A stretch of 15,783 nucleotides of DNA, from positions 1 through 15,783 of the forward strand of contig CAZJRF010000043.1 in NCBI GenBank assembly GCA_964548475.1, given 5' to 3'. The notes under the pieces are model-generated. The model saw only the letters and a program-made list of their open reading frames with translations, made no database searches and was not told the origin of the DNA. Shown here piece after piece: positions 1 to 7,610 of this stretch. Every line of letters begins with the position of its first letter. Position 1 is the stretch's first letter. The position numbers and the translations under genes are program-made. This DNA comes from VGBK01 sp964548475. Its GTDB lineage: Bacteria; Actinomycetota; Acidimicrobiia; Spongiisociales; UBA11373.

Positions 1-1664
1 AGGGCAAGCGTGACGGCGACGCAGCCGGAACCGGCGCCGATCTCCAGGACCCGGGCGTGGAAGGCCTTGCGGTCGAACCCGGCCCCGTGGCGCGACTCCG
101 CCTCGGCCCGCAGGTCGCGGATTGCCTGCTGGCCCACCTTGTAGGAGATAGCCTGCCCCGGCCAGCCCAGGTAGCGAGTGATCTCCGATCGGGCCACGTC
201 GGGGCTCTGGGCGGCGTAGTCGACAAGCATCTCCACCCCGGCGTCGAAAGCCCACTGCTCCCCCGGGTGGAACGGCTGACCGGCGGGGATGGGCAGACCC
301 AGGTGAGACCCGATGTCGATGGCCACCCGGCAGGCACGCAGCATCTCGGCCGCCAGCTTGCCCATCACGTAGTCCGGCTTCTCCAGGTAGCCGAGCTCCT
401 CCATGAGATCCTCGGCGTACAGCGCCCAGCCCTCCCCGCTGCCCGGGTACCACACCAGCATCTTCTGGAAGCGGCTGAGACGAGCGGCCGACGCCAACTG
501 GACCCCGTTCTGCAGGTGGTGGCCGGGGAACCCCTCGTGGTAGGCAGTCGAGACCTGGTCGAACAGCGGGACCACCTGCTGATCGCCGAGCGCGAACCAC
601 ACCGTGCCCGGCCGGCTGAAGTCCTCACTCGGGCCCACGTAGAAGGCGCCCAGCGCCCCGCCGGGCGGGGCCAGCTTCACGTCGACCCGCCGGATGGGCT
701 CGGGAACGTCGAAATGCACCCCTTCCAGGTCGGCCAGAGCGTTCGCCTGCCGCTCCTGCATCAGATCGCGGAACTCCGCCTGGGAGGCTGCCGCCCGGCC
801 GGGGTCCTCCTGCAGAAGGCGAAGTGCCTCCGGCAGCGAAGCTCCCGGGCTGATGGCCTCGGCGGTCTCTCGCATCCGCCGGGAGAGGCGGTCGATCTCC
901 GACCACCCCCACTCGTAAGTGGCTCGCAGATCGGGGCTGGAGCCCAGGAACCGGCGGGCCAGGCGGCCGTAGCGCTCCTCGCCGACCCCGTCCTGCTCCA
1001 CGGCCGAAGGCAGGTAGTCGGCCTCCAGGTAGTCGGCCAGGGCGCCGAAGGCGGCCTGGCCCTCCTTGATCCCCTGCTGCACTCGGCGACTGAGCGCTTC
1101 CTCGCCGATCGCCGCCGCCTCCCACTCGGAGGCGAGGCGCAGCAGCGTGGACTCGGGCCCGGCAGCGTGGCGCGCCTGGCGCACCCCTTCGGCGGTCTGG
1201 CGCCGCGCCACGGCCAGGCCGCGGCGGCGCCCGTCCTCCAGCCGGCGCCGGTAAGCGTCGAGGGCCGCCGGCAGGCCCTCCAGCCGGGAGGCGATCGCCT
1301 CCCACTGCTCACGGCTCTCCTTGCCCATGTGGTCGAATATGTCGCGCACGTGCTGGAGGGTGGAAGCGAGGTTGTTGAGGTCGCGCAGGTGCTCGTCGGT
1401 GTCGAAGCGGGCCAGTTCGTCGGCGAGAGTGGCCGCGGCCACCTCGGCGGCCAGGGCCGCCCAGGGGTCGTGCCCAACTTCTGCAGCCCGCACCCTGGCC
1501 AGTTGATCCTCGGCCACCCGGCGCTGTTCCAGGGCCCCCTCTGTGCTGAAGTCGTCCCAGAGGTGGTCGTAGCCCTTGATGCCCAGCATGGTCGCCGCAG
1601 AGGGTGACAGGGCCGCCGTCTCGTCCACCAGGGCATCGCAGAGCGCGTAGATATCTTCAGCCAT
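1..1664 (-). CDS. DUF885 family putative metallopeptidase (3' end cut by window edge)
   Basis: The frame reads from ATG at 1664 to the left edge without a stop, giving 554 residues, about the full length of DUF885 proteins (550-600 aa), so only a short C-terminal piece is missing. The clearest signature is HEGFPGHH at residues 376-383, the DUF885 hallmark, expected to bind a metal. The N-terminal half is Glu/Arg/Ala-rich and looks helical. I see no signal peptide, so the protein is probably cytoplasmic. Many DUF885 members are annotated as peptidases or carboxypeptidase-like, but the substrate here is unknown. The start is supported by GGAGG seven bases upstream and by an initial sequence (MAEDIYALCD) that fits the family. 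A TANNNT box lies about 30 nt upstream. Family assignment is firm; enzymatic function is inferred. Confidence 0.87.
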   Translation of the reverse strand, partial: MAEDIYALCDALVDETAALSPSAATMLGIKGYDHLWDDFSTEGALEQRRVAEDQLARVRAAEVGHDPWAALAAEVAAATLADELARFDTDEHLRDLNNLASTLQHVRDIFDHMGKESREQWEAIASRLEGLPAALDAYRRRLEDGRRRGLAVARRQTAEGVRQARHAAGPESTLLRLASEWEAAAIGEEALSRRVQQGIKEGQAAFGALADYLEADYLPSAVEQDGVGEERYGRLARRFLGSSPDLRATYEWGWSEIDRLSRRMRETAEAISPGASLPEALRLLQEDPGRAAASQAEFRDLMQERQANALADLEGVHFDVPEPIRRVDVKLAPPGGALGAFYVGPSEDFSRPGTVWFALGDQQVVPLFDQVSTAYHEGFPGHHLQNGVQLASAARLSRFQKMLVWYPGSGEGWALYAEDLMEELGYLEKPDYVMGKLAAEMLRACRVAIDIGSHLGLPIPAGQPFHPGEQWAFDAGVEMLVDYAAQSPDVARSEITRYLGWPGQAISYKVGQQAIRDLRAEAESRHGAGFDRKAFHARVLEIGAGSGCVAVTLA

Positions 1665-1694
1665 CGACGGGCCTCCGTGTCGCGAGCGGCGCCG

Positions 1695-1700
1695 ACCCTA
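1695..1700 (-). promoter_or_regulatory. Candidate -10 box (TAGGGT) for the DUF885 gene
   Basis: TAGGGT on the minus strand lies 30 nt before the ATG at 1664, which would give a leader of roughly 23 nt carrying the GGAGG Shine-Dalgarno site. It matches the actinobacterial TANNNT -10 consensus. No convincing -35 hexamer is seen. The 137-nt gap 1665-1801 otherwise holds only short GC-rich inverted repeats and no clear terminator for the gene upstream. Confidence 0.4.
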
Positions 1701-1801
1701 GTCGCCCGGTGCGACGGGGTCGGCCGGCCGAGGCAGACGATCCGCCCCCCCGGACCGGGCACTACTCGGGATAGGCCGGAGACAAGGCCCGCCGGGCACC
1801 C

Positions 1802-2239
1802 TCACGGAAGCGACGTGAAGATGCCCCCCGGCCGCAGGCAGGCATCCACCACCGGCCACACCGCCAGCCAGCCCACCAGGGCGGCTACCCCGGCCATGAA
1901 GACCGCGCGCAGGGTGAGCGTCGAGATGCTGCGCGGGGGTCGGATCTCCGGCGGCGCCGACCGCCACGGGACCCACTTGCCCAGTAGCCCGATGGGCAAC
2001 TGGGCGAAGCCGGAGGCCCCCCCCAGGGCCAGCTGCCCGCCCGCCCAGGCGAAGCCCACCGACAGCTGCCCCAGAGAGAACACCCCCAGGCTCAACTGGC
2101 CGATCGCCACCACCCCGCGCGCCAGCTGGCCGATCGCCACCACCCCGGTGGCTCCCTGCCCCAGGGCGACGATCCCCGTAGGGAGGGCGCCGACGGCGAT
2201 CACCCCGACCGGCTGCACGCCGACCGCGAACCAGCGCAT
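1802..2239 (-). CDS. Gly-rich decapeptide-repeat protein with C-terminal membrane segment
   Basis: A 145-residue protein of unknown function. Residues about 10-69 are six consecutive ten-residue units close to LxxGVVAIGQ (for example TGVVAIGQLA at 31-40 and RGVVAIGQLS at 41-50), in effect pentads with Gly in a fixed place. This periodicity suggests a solenoid or beta-helix-like fold, or packing at a membrane; that is inference. After a Pro/Arg-rich stretch (91-106) comes one probable transmembrane helix (111-133), then a short tail. Third positions are strongly G/C on this strand, while the opposite frame gives a biased, non-natural composition, so the coding strand is clear. It starts 9 nt beyond the stop of the 176-aa gene, but a TAGCGT box 6 nt before its ATG suggests it also has its own leaderless transcript. 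No SD is present. Confidence 0.75.
   Translation of the reverse strand: MRWFAVGVQPVGVIAVGALPTGIVALGQGATGVVAIGQLARGVVAIGQLSLGVFSLGQLSVGFAWAGGQLALGGASGFAQLPIGLLGKWVPWRSAPPEIRPPRSISTLTLRAVFMAGVAALVGWLAVWPVVDACLRPGGIFTSLP
2096..2146 (-). repeat. 30-bp tandem repeat inside the decapeptide-repeat gene
   Basis: A 21-nt block beginning ctggccgatcgccacc is found at 2096-2116 and again, identical, at 2126-2146, a 30-nt period. It encodes two of the ten-residue units of the 145-aa protein. Exact identity at the DNA level suggests recent duplication or slippage of one unit; neighbouring units have diverged. Confidence 0.85.
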
Positions 2240-2245
2240 GCCGAC

Positions 2246-2251
2246 ACGCTA
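2246..2251 (-). promoter_or_regulatory. Leaderless-type -10 box (TAGCGT) for the 145-aa gene
   Basis: TAGCGT on the minus strand is followed by six bases and then the ATG at 2239, so a transcript would start at or next to the A of ATG. Its TAG (2251-2249) is also the stop codon of the upstream 176-aa gene. There is no Shine-Dalgarno sequence before this ATG, which fits leaderless translation. Confidence 0.45.
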
Positions 2252-2779
2252 GCCAGACGACTCCCCCGCCGGTGCCGTGCTGCTCCGGTCACCCGGGGAG
2301 CGGGGCCCCAGCACGCCCAGCCCCATCGCCCGGCAGGCCAGGTAGGTGTTGGTCAGTTGCTCGGGGGTCAGCAGGGAAGGGTCGAGAGCCCCGGCCCCCT
2401 CTTGCAGGAAGCGCTCCATCGGCTTCGACTGGTGGCGAGGAAGAATGGCCACCCGCACCGAGTAGGCGTCTTCGAACCACAGCCGGGCACTCTCCAGGAG
2501 CGGGCCACGGCGGATCGCTACCCGTTGCAGGCCGGCCGCCGGGTACTCCCGGCGCCAGACGGCCCGGCCCCCGCGCCAGGACCGCTTGGAGACGACTATC
2601 CGCCCGCCCCGGAACAGGACCACCAACGGCCGGGCAAACCCGCCCAGTCGCGTCCACCACGAGGCTCGCACCCCCAGCAGGCCGTACACCGGCCGCTCCC
2701 GGGGCCCGAGACCATCCAGGTATTCGCGGAAGGCCGCCAGATCCTCCGGCCGCAGCCGCTTCCACACCAGCCTTGCCAT
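2249..2779 (-). CDS. Hypothetical 176-aa protein, possible PH-like domain
   Basis: Not recognised as a named family. The N-terminus (residues 1-25, RLRPEDLAAF) looks like a basic amphipathic helix. Residues about 48-125 alternate short hydrophobic strands with Gly/Arg turns (PLVVLFRGGRIVVSKRSW, then LWFEDAYSVRVAI) and end in a helix (KPMERFLQ). That order, a beta-barrel followed by a helix, resembles bacterial PH-like domains, but this is pattern judgement only. A second helix (137-152) and a Ser/Gly/Pro-rich tail follow. There is no signal peptide or clear membrane helix. It begins 18 nt after the second permease stop, with a weak purine-rich AGAGGA site, so it is probably co-transcribed with the ABC importer. 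Strong GC3 supports real coding. Confidence 0.7.
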   Translation of the reverse strand: MARLVWKRLRPEDLAAFREYLDGLGPRERPVYGLLGVRASWWTRLGGFARPLVVLFRGGRIVVSKRSWRGGRAVWRREYPAAGLQRVAIRRGPLLESARLWFEDAYSVRVAILPRHQSKPMERFLQEGAGALDPSLLTPEQLTNTYLACRAMGLGVLGPRSPGDRSSTAPAGESSG

Positions 2780-2797
2780 CCCGTCCTCTGCCCTCTC

Positions 2798-3739
2798 TCA
2801 GTCTCGCCAGAAGGCAACGCCGATGCCCGACGGTGGATCGCCGCTGAGCAGCCGCCGCCAGCTGGGAGCCCGGGCGGCCAGCCGTCGCGACCAGTCCTGG
2901 GACACCAGCAGCAGCGCGAAGATCATCAGCACGAACGGCGTCATCGGGAGAATCTGGGAGAGGTCCGGCAAGCGAGGCTGCAGCTTGAGTGCCAGCACCG
3001 ACAAGGCCCCGAAGAGGTAGGCGCCCGTTGCCGCCCGCACCGGGTGCCAGCCGCCGAAGATGACGATAGCCAGGGCGATCCACCCGTAGTTCTGGGTGCG
3101 TCCCTCCCGCCAGCCCAGCAGGACATCGAGTGAGAAGGCCGCTCCGGCGATGCCGCATAGAGCCCCGCCCGCCACCGTGTAGATGTAGCGCCACAGGTTC
3201 ACCCGGATGCCCCGGGCGTGGGCCGCCTCCGGCCGCTCCCCCACCCCCTGCAACTCCAGACCCCGCCGCGTGCGGAAGATGAAAAGGTAGGCGCCAATGA
3301 CGGCCAGGAAGCTGCCGTACACCGACAGGTTGTGCTTGAACAGCACCGGGCCCAGGAAGGGTATGTCTCCCAACCCCGGAATAGGCAGCGGCGCCACCCC
3401 GACGACACGCTGCCCCACGTAGGGGTCGCCCAGGAAGGAAGCCAGGTCGGCACAGAGCAAGGTCAACACGAAGCCGATCGCGATCTGGTTGAGTCGCAGC
3501 TCGATGCTGGCGAAAGCGATGAGCAGGGCCACCACCATCGACACCGCTGCCGCCACCAGGAAGCCCAGCAGCACGCTGCCGGTGGTGTAGGCCGCGGCAA
3601 ACCCGGCCATGGCCGAGAGCATGATGGAGCCGTCAAGGGAGAGGTTGATCACCCCGGCCTTCTCGGCGATGGTCTCCCCGACCACCGCGTAGACGAGCGG
3701 GCTAGCGGCGGCGACGATGGAGGCCAGGGTGGCATCCAT
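2798..3739 (-). CDS. BMP-type ABC transporter, inner-membrane permease (NupQ/YufQ-like)
   Basis: A 313-residue, highly hydrophobic protein of the BPD_transp_2 (branched-chain/sugar-type) permease family. The start MDATLASIVAAASPLVYAVV and the segment GETIAEKAGVINLSLDG (around residues 21-37) are typical of the shorter permease of BMP-type nucleoside importers; the motif EKAGVINLSLDG is the family's best marker. I judge about eight or nine membrane helices. The loop following FRTRRGLELQGVGERPEAA (about residue 155-173) matches the cytoplasmic EAA-like coupling loop that contacts the ATPase. It should form a heterodimer with the 350-aa permease, whose stop codon is 3 nt upstream of this start. 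The C-terminal tail (after about 280) is Arg-rich and presumably cytoplasmic. Confidence 0.92.
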   Translation of the reverse strand: MDATLASIVAAASPLVYAVVGETIAEKAGVINLSLDGSIMLSAMAGFAAAYTTGSVLLGFLVAAAVSMVVALLIAFASIELRLNQIAIGFVLTLLCADLASFLGDPYVGQRVVGVAPLPIPGLGDIPFLGPVLFKHNLSVYGSFLAVIGAYLFIFRTRRGLELQGVGERPEAAHARGIRVNLWRYIYTVAGGALCGIAGAAFSLDVLLGWREGRTQNYGWIALAIVIFGGWHPVRAATGAYLFGALSVLALKLQPRLPDLSQILPMTPFVLMIFALLLVSQDWSRRLAARAPSWRRLLSGDPPSGIGVAFWRD

Positions 3740-3742
3740 CGC

Positions 3743-4795
3743 TCATCCACCCGCCGAGCCGTGCCGGCTCAAGTAGGCCCGCCGCAGCTGCCAGCCACCG
3801 ACGAGCAGGGTGAAGAGCACCAGCACCCCTTGCAGCACCCCGCCGAGGGCCGAGTCGAGCTGCAGGCGCAACTGCAGCTGGGTACTGCCCACCGAGATCA
3901 CCGCGAAGAACAGGGCCAAAGGGGCGATCCAGGCGGCCCCGAAAGCGGCAAGGAGAACCACCAGGATCCCCAGAAAGCCGTACCCTCCCGACACGGAGGG
4001 CACCAGCTTGTGATGGAAGCCGGTGGCATGCAGGGCCCCACCCAGCCCGGCCAGGGCCCCGCACAGGGCGAAGGCGGCCAGCATGTACCGGCTGGTTGAG
4101 ACCCCCATCAGGAAAGCGCTGCGCGGGTTGCGCCCCACCGCCCGCAGCCGGAGCCCGAAGTAGGTACCCCGCATGAGGAAGTAGACGCCGATCACCGCCA
4201 CCGCGGCCAGCACCAGCGCCACCCAGGAGACCGTCAGCGGGCCGGTGGTAGGGAGCCAGGCCTCCCGGGGAAACAGGTCGGTGCCGCTGGTGGAGGCGCT
4301 CCCCACCCGCTTCCAGGGGCCGATCACCAGGTACACCACCAGACCCGTGGCGACGAAGTCGAGCCCCAGCCCGCCGAAGATCTCGTTGACCCCGCCGTAG
4401 GTGCGGAGCAACCCGACCAGCAGGCCCCACAGCATTCCCCCGACCATGCCGGCCAGCACGACCAGTGGGATGACCAGGCCGGCGGGACCATGCACGGTGC
4501 GGGCCACCAGCGCTCCCGCCACCGCCCCCATGACCAGTTGCCCTTCGATGCCGATGTTCCACAAGCCCGCCGCAAAGGTGATCACGAGGCCGGCGGCAGC
4601 CAGGACCAGGGGCACCCAGACCATGAGAGTTGAGGAGAGGCCACCCGTGCTGCCCAGGGCCCCGTCGACGATGAGGCGCACGGCCTCCCACGGCGGCGCA
4701 TCGGCCGACACCAGCAGCAGTACTCCCAGCGCCAGAGCGATGAGCACCGGCAGCAGCGCCTTGCCCAGGCGGCGAACCATCGGTGGCACGGTCAT
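3743..4795 (-). CDS. BMP-type ABC transporter, inner-membrane permease (NupP/YufP-like)
   Basis: A 350-residue membrane protein, the longer permease partner in BMP-type importers. A first helix (about 12-30) is followed by an external stretch and the segment LVITFAAGLWNIGIEGQLVMGAVAGA (about 71-96), whose core NIGIEGQ is the permease signature equivalent to VINLSLDG in its partner. GLRLRAVGRNPRSAFLMGVS (about 213-232) is the cytoplasmic coupling loop. It starts inside the end of the ATPase gene: ATG 4795-4793 overlaps the ATPase stop TGA by four bases (ATGA), so translation is probably coupled. The substrate cannot be told from the permease alone; characterised relatives move nucleosides. Confidence 0.92.
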   Translation of the reverse strand: MTVPPMVRRLGKALLPVLIALALGVLLLVSADAPPWEAVRLIVDGALGSTGGLSSTLMVWVPLVLAAAGLVITFAAGLWNIGIEGQLVMGAVAGALVARTVHGPAGLVIPLVVLAGMVGGMLWGLLVGLLRTYGGVNEIFGGLGLDFVATGLVVYLVIGPWKRVGSASTSGTDLFPREAWLPTTGPLTVSWVALVLAAVAVIGVYFLMRGTYFGLRLRAVGRNPRSAFLMGVSTSRYMLAAFALCGALAGLGGALHATGFHHKLVPSVSGGYGFLGILVVLLAAFGAAWIAPLALFFAVISVGSTQLQLRLQLDSALGGVLQGVLVLFTLLVGGWQLRRAYLSRHGSAGG

Positions 4796-6249
4796 ACGGT
4801 CACCTTCCCACCGATGAGGTAACCCAGCTCCTCACCGCTGGTCTCAGAGGCCCGGACCTCGCGCAGCACGCGGCCGGCAAAGAACACGATGATCCGATCG
4901 CTGTAGCGGAGCAGCTCGTCGAGGTCGGCCGAGGCGAACACGATGGCCGTGCCGCGGCGCGCCCGCTCCATCAACTGGCGCCAGACCCAGTCGGCCGACT
5001 CCAGGTCGAGGCCGCGCGTCGGGTGCTCCATGAGCAGAAGCCGCAGATCAGGGGGCATAAGGGCCAACAGCAGCCGCTGCTGGTTGCCCCCGGACAGCTC
5101 ATCGGCGGTCGAGCCGGCGGTCCCCACGATGAAGTTGTCGGTGATGCGCCGCCCAGCGTCGGCCCGCGCCGCGCCCCAGTCGATCGTGAAGCCCTTCGCC
5201 CGGCCCGTCAGCAAGAAGTGCTCGGTGATGGTGAGCCCGCTGATCAAACCCTCTTCCAGCCGGCCGGCCGGAAGGAAATGGACCCCGGCCTGGAGGAAGT
5301 CCCGGTAATGAGCCCCGCCGAGATCGCGCTCGTCGATCCGCAGCCGGCCCGCCGCCAGCCGGGAGAGTCCGGCGCAGGTGCGCAGGAAGGGACGCTGCCC
5401 GCTCCCCTCCAGCCCGGCGAGGCCCACTACCTCCCCCTCCCGCACGGTGAGGGAGTACTCGTCTCCCGCCGGGCGGTCGGGCAGCCGGATCCTCTCCAAC
5501 GACAGTACGGGCTCGCCGGGCTCGACCCTCTCCTTCTGCCGAGGGGTGATCACCCGGCCGAACATCATCTCGACCAGCTGCTCGGTCGGGCAGGGCAGGG
5601 AGGCCTCACCCACTACCTTCCCGCGACGCATCACCGAGACCGTGTGGCAGAGCGCCTCCACCTCCTCCAGCTTGTGGGAGACGAAGGCCACGATCATCCC
5701 CTGCTCCGCCAGCGCTCGCAGGGTGGCAAAGAGGCGCTCCTGCTGGGTGGCCGAGATGCCGGTCGTGGGCTCGTCGAGGATAAGCACCCGGGCCCCCAAC
5801 CACAGCAAACGGCTGATCTCCAGCTGCTGCCGCTCACCCACAGTCAGCGACCGCACCAGGGCAGCCGGGTCGAAGCTGAAGCCGAACTCGTCGCCGATGC
5901 GCTGCAACTCGCGAGCCGCGGCTCCCCGGCTCACCCGGCGGCCGCTGCCCAGCATGAAATTGTCCAGCACGGTGAAGGGCAGGAAGACCAGCGGATCCTG
6001 ATGGAGCATCCCGATGCCGGCCCGGATGGCGGCTCGGGTGGACCCGAGGGGCACCTTCTTGCCGTCGCGCAGGACCTCACCGGCGTCGGGGGCCACGAAC
6101 CCCGAAAGCACCTTCATGAGGGTCGACTTGCCGGCCCCGTTCTCGCCCAGCAGGCCGTGGATAGCCCCGGCTTCGAGGCGCAGGTCCACGCCGTCGTTGG
6201 CCCGAACTACGCCGTAGCGCTTCTGGATACCGCGCAGCTCCAGGCTCAT
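4792..6249 (-). CDS. BMP-type ABC transporter ATPase with two nucleotide-binding domains (NupO/YufO-like)
   Basis: Starting at ATG 6249 the protein has 485 residues with two fused ABC domains. Domain 1 is complete: Walker A GENGAGKST (35-43), Q-loop HQD (83-85), signature LTVGERQ (135-141), Walker B LILDEP (156-161) with Glu160, and H-loop His192. Domain 2 is degenerate: the Walker A region GLAGLEGSGQ (276-285) lacks the Lys, LSGGNQQ (385-391) is canonical, the Walker B end is MEHPTRGLD and the H-loop His is replaced by Ser440. Such asymmetry is known in the MglA/RbsA/BMP group, where one site hydrolyses ATP. An in-frame upstream ATG at 6327 would add 26 residues encoded by the intergenic hairpin; I rejected it because 6249 gives the family start (MSLELRGIQKRYG) and sits 7 nt after a -10 box. 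Confidence 0.93.
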   Translation of the reverse strand: MSLELRGIQKRYGVVRANDGVDLRLEAGAIHGLLGENGAGKSTLMKVLSGFVAPDAGEVLRDGKKVPLGSTRAAIRAGIGMLHQDPLVFLPFTVLDNFMLGSGRRVSRGAAARELQRIGDEFGFSFDPAALVRSLTVGERQQLEISRLLWLGARVLILDEPTTGISATQQERLFATLRALAEQGMIVAFVSHKLEEVEALCHTVSVMRRGKVVGEASLPCPTEQLVEMMFGRVITPRQKERVEPGEPVLSLERIRLPDRPAGDEYSLTVREGEVVGLAGLEGSGQRPFLRTCAGLSRLAAGRLRIDERDLGGAHYRDFLQAGVHFLPAGRLEEGLISGLTITEHFLLTGRAKGFTIDWGAARADAGRRITDNFIVGTAGSTADELSGGNQQRLLLALMPPDLRLLLMEHPTRGLDLESADWVWRQLMERARRGTAIVFASADLDELLRYSDRIIVFFAGRVLREVRASETSGEELGYLIGGKVTV

Positions 6250-6256
6250 CGTACGG

Positions 6257-6262
6257 AGGCTA
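6257..6262 (-). promoter_or_regulatory. Leaderless-type -10 box (TAGCCT) for the ABC ATPase gene
   Basis: On the minus strand TAGCCT is followed by seven bases (CCGTACG) and the ATG at 6249. No Shine-Dalgarno site is present. The arrangement suggests that the ATPase-permease genes can be transcribed separately from the binding protein, starting at the A of the ATG. No good -35 is visible. Confidence 0.45.
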
Positions 6263-6289
6263 GAGGCCCCGCCCCCCGCCCGCCAGACG

Positions 6290-6321
6290 GATGAGGGGAA
6301 GGCACCTGCCTTCCCCTCATC
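6290..6321 (-). terminator. Perfect hairpin between the binding-protein and ATPase genes
   Basis: GATGAGGGGAAGGCA and its exact reverse complement are separated by only two bases, so 13-14 bp can pair around a 4-6 nt loop. It begins 21 nt downstream of the binding-protein stop. On the minus strand no U-run follows, so it would be an I-shaped, partial terminator or an mRNA-stabilising/processing hairpin. Both would give more binding protein than membrane complex, as is common in ABC importer operons. Confidence 0.7.
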
Positions 6322-6342
6322 ACGCAAATGGCAGAGCCGTCT

Positions 6343-7608
6343 CTAGCCGGCCGAGCTGGCCCCCTCGATGCCTTCCAGCAACTGCTCCGTGAACCAGATC
6401 TGCACGTCGGTGCCCACTTCGCCGTCGGCCAGGAACGGGGTCCCGTCCTGGTAGTTGAGCGGGCCGGTGAACAGGTTGATCGAGCCGTCGGCCAGCCCGC
6501 CGATGAACTGGTCGAGCAGAGCGGCGTTCTCTTCGGAGAAAGCCGGGCCGTTGATGAAGCCGATGCCGGACGTATCGACATTGTTGAGGTCGTCCCAGTC
6601 CGGCCCGAACCACTCGAAGCCGGCTTCGAAGGTCCCATCGATCACCGACTGAATGATGCGCAGGTAAGCCGGGCCCCAGTTGAAGTAGGGCACGCCCAGG
6701 CAGACCTCCGGCGCCTCATCGCAGGCGCCCCGGAAGTCGTAGGGGATGGCCCAGGCGGTCTCGCCGGCGGCAGCCCGCTGGCCGGCCACGACCAGGCCCT
6801 CGGTGGTGTCGATCCCCGAGATGACCACGTCGATGCCCGAGTCGAAGAAGTCGTTGGCCACCTGTGTCGGGTCCAGGGTCACGCCGGGGATGTTGAACCA
6901 AAAGCCGATCCAGTCGACCCGGAAGCCCAGGTCGGCCGAGTCCTCGCCCCGGTAGTTCTCCCAGCAGTACTCCGCTCCCAGGTAGGCCGAGTTGACCAGG
7001 CGGAGGGTCTCGGCGTTGATCAGCGGGCCCAGGTAGCCCAGTTGGCCGCTCTCGGTGGTCAGGGCCGCCGCGCAGCCGGCCATCATCTTGCCGTACTCCA
7101 TACGGCCCATGGTGTTACCGAGGTTGGCCAGGTCGGACCGATAGGCCTCCCCCGCCTCGGGCCAGGCGCTGTCGCCCGACGACCAGATCATCGGCACGTC
7201 TGGGTGCTGCTCGGCTCCCAGCAGGACTCCGTCCTTCATGTCGTCTGAGGTGGCGAAGACGATGTCCGCTCCCTGTTCGATCAGCTGAGTGACCACCTGG
7301 TCGACGGTGGTCTCCGGCCGGTCGGCAGTGTTGACGCTGTCCAGGTAGATCAGCTCGATCCCGAGCTTCTCCTGCAAGTAGAGCCCGGCGTCGTAGTGCG
7401 CCTGGCTCCATCCATGGTCGTTGTAGGGGCCGACCATGATCATGCCGACCGTCAGCGGCTCGGCCGCGGCCGTGGTGGTCGTCTCCTCGCCGGCCGTCGT
7501 TGTTGTTTGTGCAGCGGTGGTGGTCGTCTCGGCCCCGTCGTCACCGCAAGCGGCGACGATCAGGGCGAAGACGGCCAGCAGCGCCATCCATGACCATTTC
7601 CTTCGCAC
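6343..7608 (-). CDS. BMP family ABC transporter substrate-binding lipoprotein
   Basis: A 421-residue exported lipoprotein. The basic start RRK, a hydrophobic core (8-19) and the lipobox IVAAC place the lipidated Cys at residue 21. A low-complexity Thr/Ala/Glu linker with three TTTT runs (28-49) tethers the mature domain. The BMP (PnrA-like) fold begins with PLTVGMIMVGPYNDHGWSQA (51-70). GIELIYLDSV, GADIVFATSD and GQLGYLG mark the alternating beta-alpha core. Near the ligand cleft, IPYDFRGACDEAPEVCLGVP (288-307) stands where nucleoside-binding members usually have a VDSDQ-type motif; Cys296 and Cys303 may form a disulphide. The ligand therefore need not be a nucleoside. The start is GTG, with GGGAGGG a few bases upstream. 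It heads the importer genes and is followed by a hairpin. Confidence 0.93.
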   Translation of the reverse strand: MRRKWSWMALLAVFALIVAACGDDGAETTTTAAQTTTTAGEETTTTAAAEPLTVGMIMVGPYNDHGWSQAHYDAGLYLQEKLGIELIYLDSVNTADRPETTVDQVVTQLIEQGADIVFATSDDMKDGVLLGAEQHPDVPMIWSSGDSAWPEAGEAYRSDLANLGNTMGRMEYGKMMAGCAAALTTESGQLGYLGPLINAETLRLVNSAYLGAEYCWENYRGEDSADLGFRVDWIGFWFNIPGVTLDPTQVANDFFDSGIDVVISGIDTTEGLVVAGQRAAAGETAWAIPYDFRGACDEAPEVCLGVPYFNWGPAYLRIIQSVIDGTFEAGFEWFGPDWDDLNNVDTSGIGFINGPAFSEENAALLDQFIGGLADGSINLFTGPLNYQDGTPFLADGEVGTDVQIWFTEQLLEGIEGASSAG

Positions 7609-7610
7609 GG

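Noticed and set aside
57..1607. A 516-codon plus-strand open frame opposite DUF885.
   Set aside because: No family motif, skewed composition, and the minus frame carries HEGFPGHH with proper codon bias.
1787..1797. GCCC-GCC-GGGC as a terminator for the 145-aa gene.
   Set aside because: Four base pairs and a three-base loop with no U-run; such repeats are common by chance at this GC content.
4783..6294. A 503-codon plus-strand open frame opposite the ABC ATPase.
   Set aside because: The minus frame contains complete ABC motifs; this is its antisense shadow.
6250..6327. Upstream ATG at 6327 as the start of the ABC ATPase.
   Set aside because: The extra 26 residues are encoded by the intergenic hairpin and flank, have no family match, and the ATG at 6249 has a well-placed -10 box.
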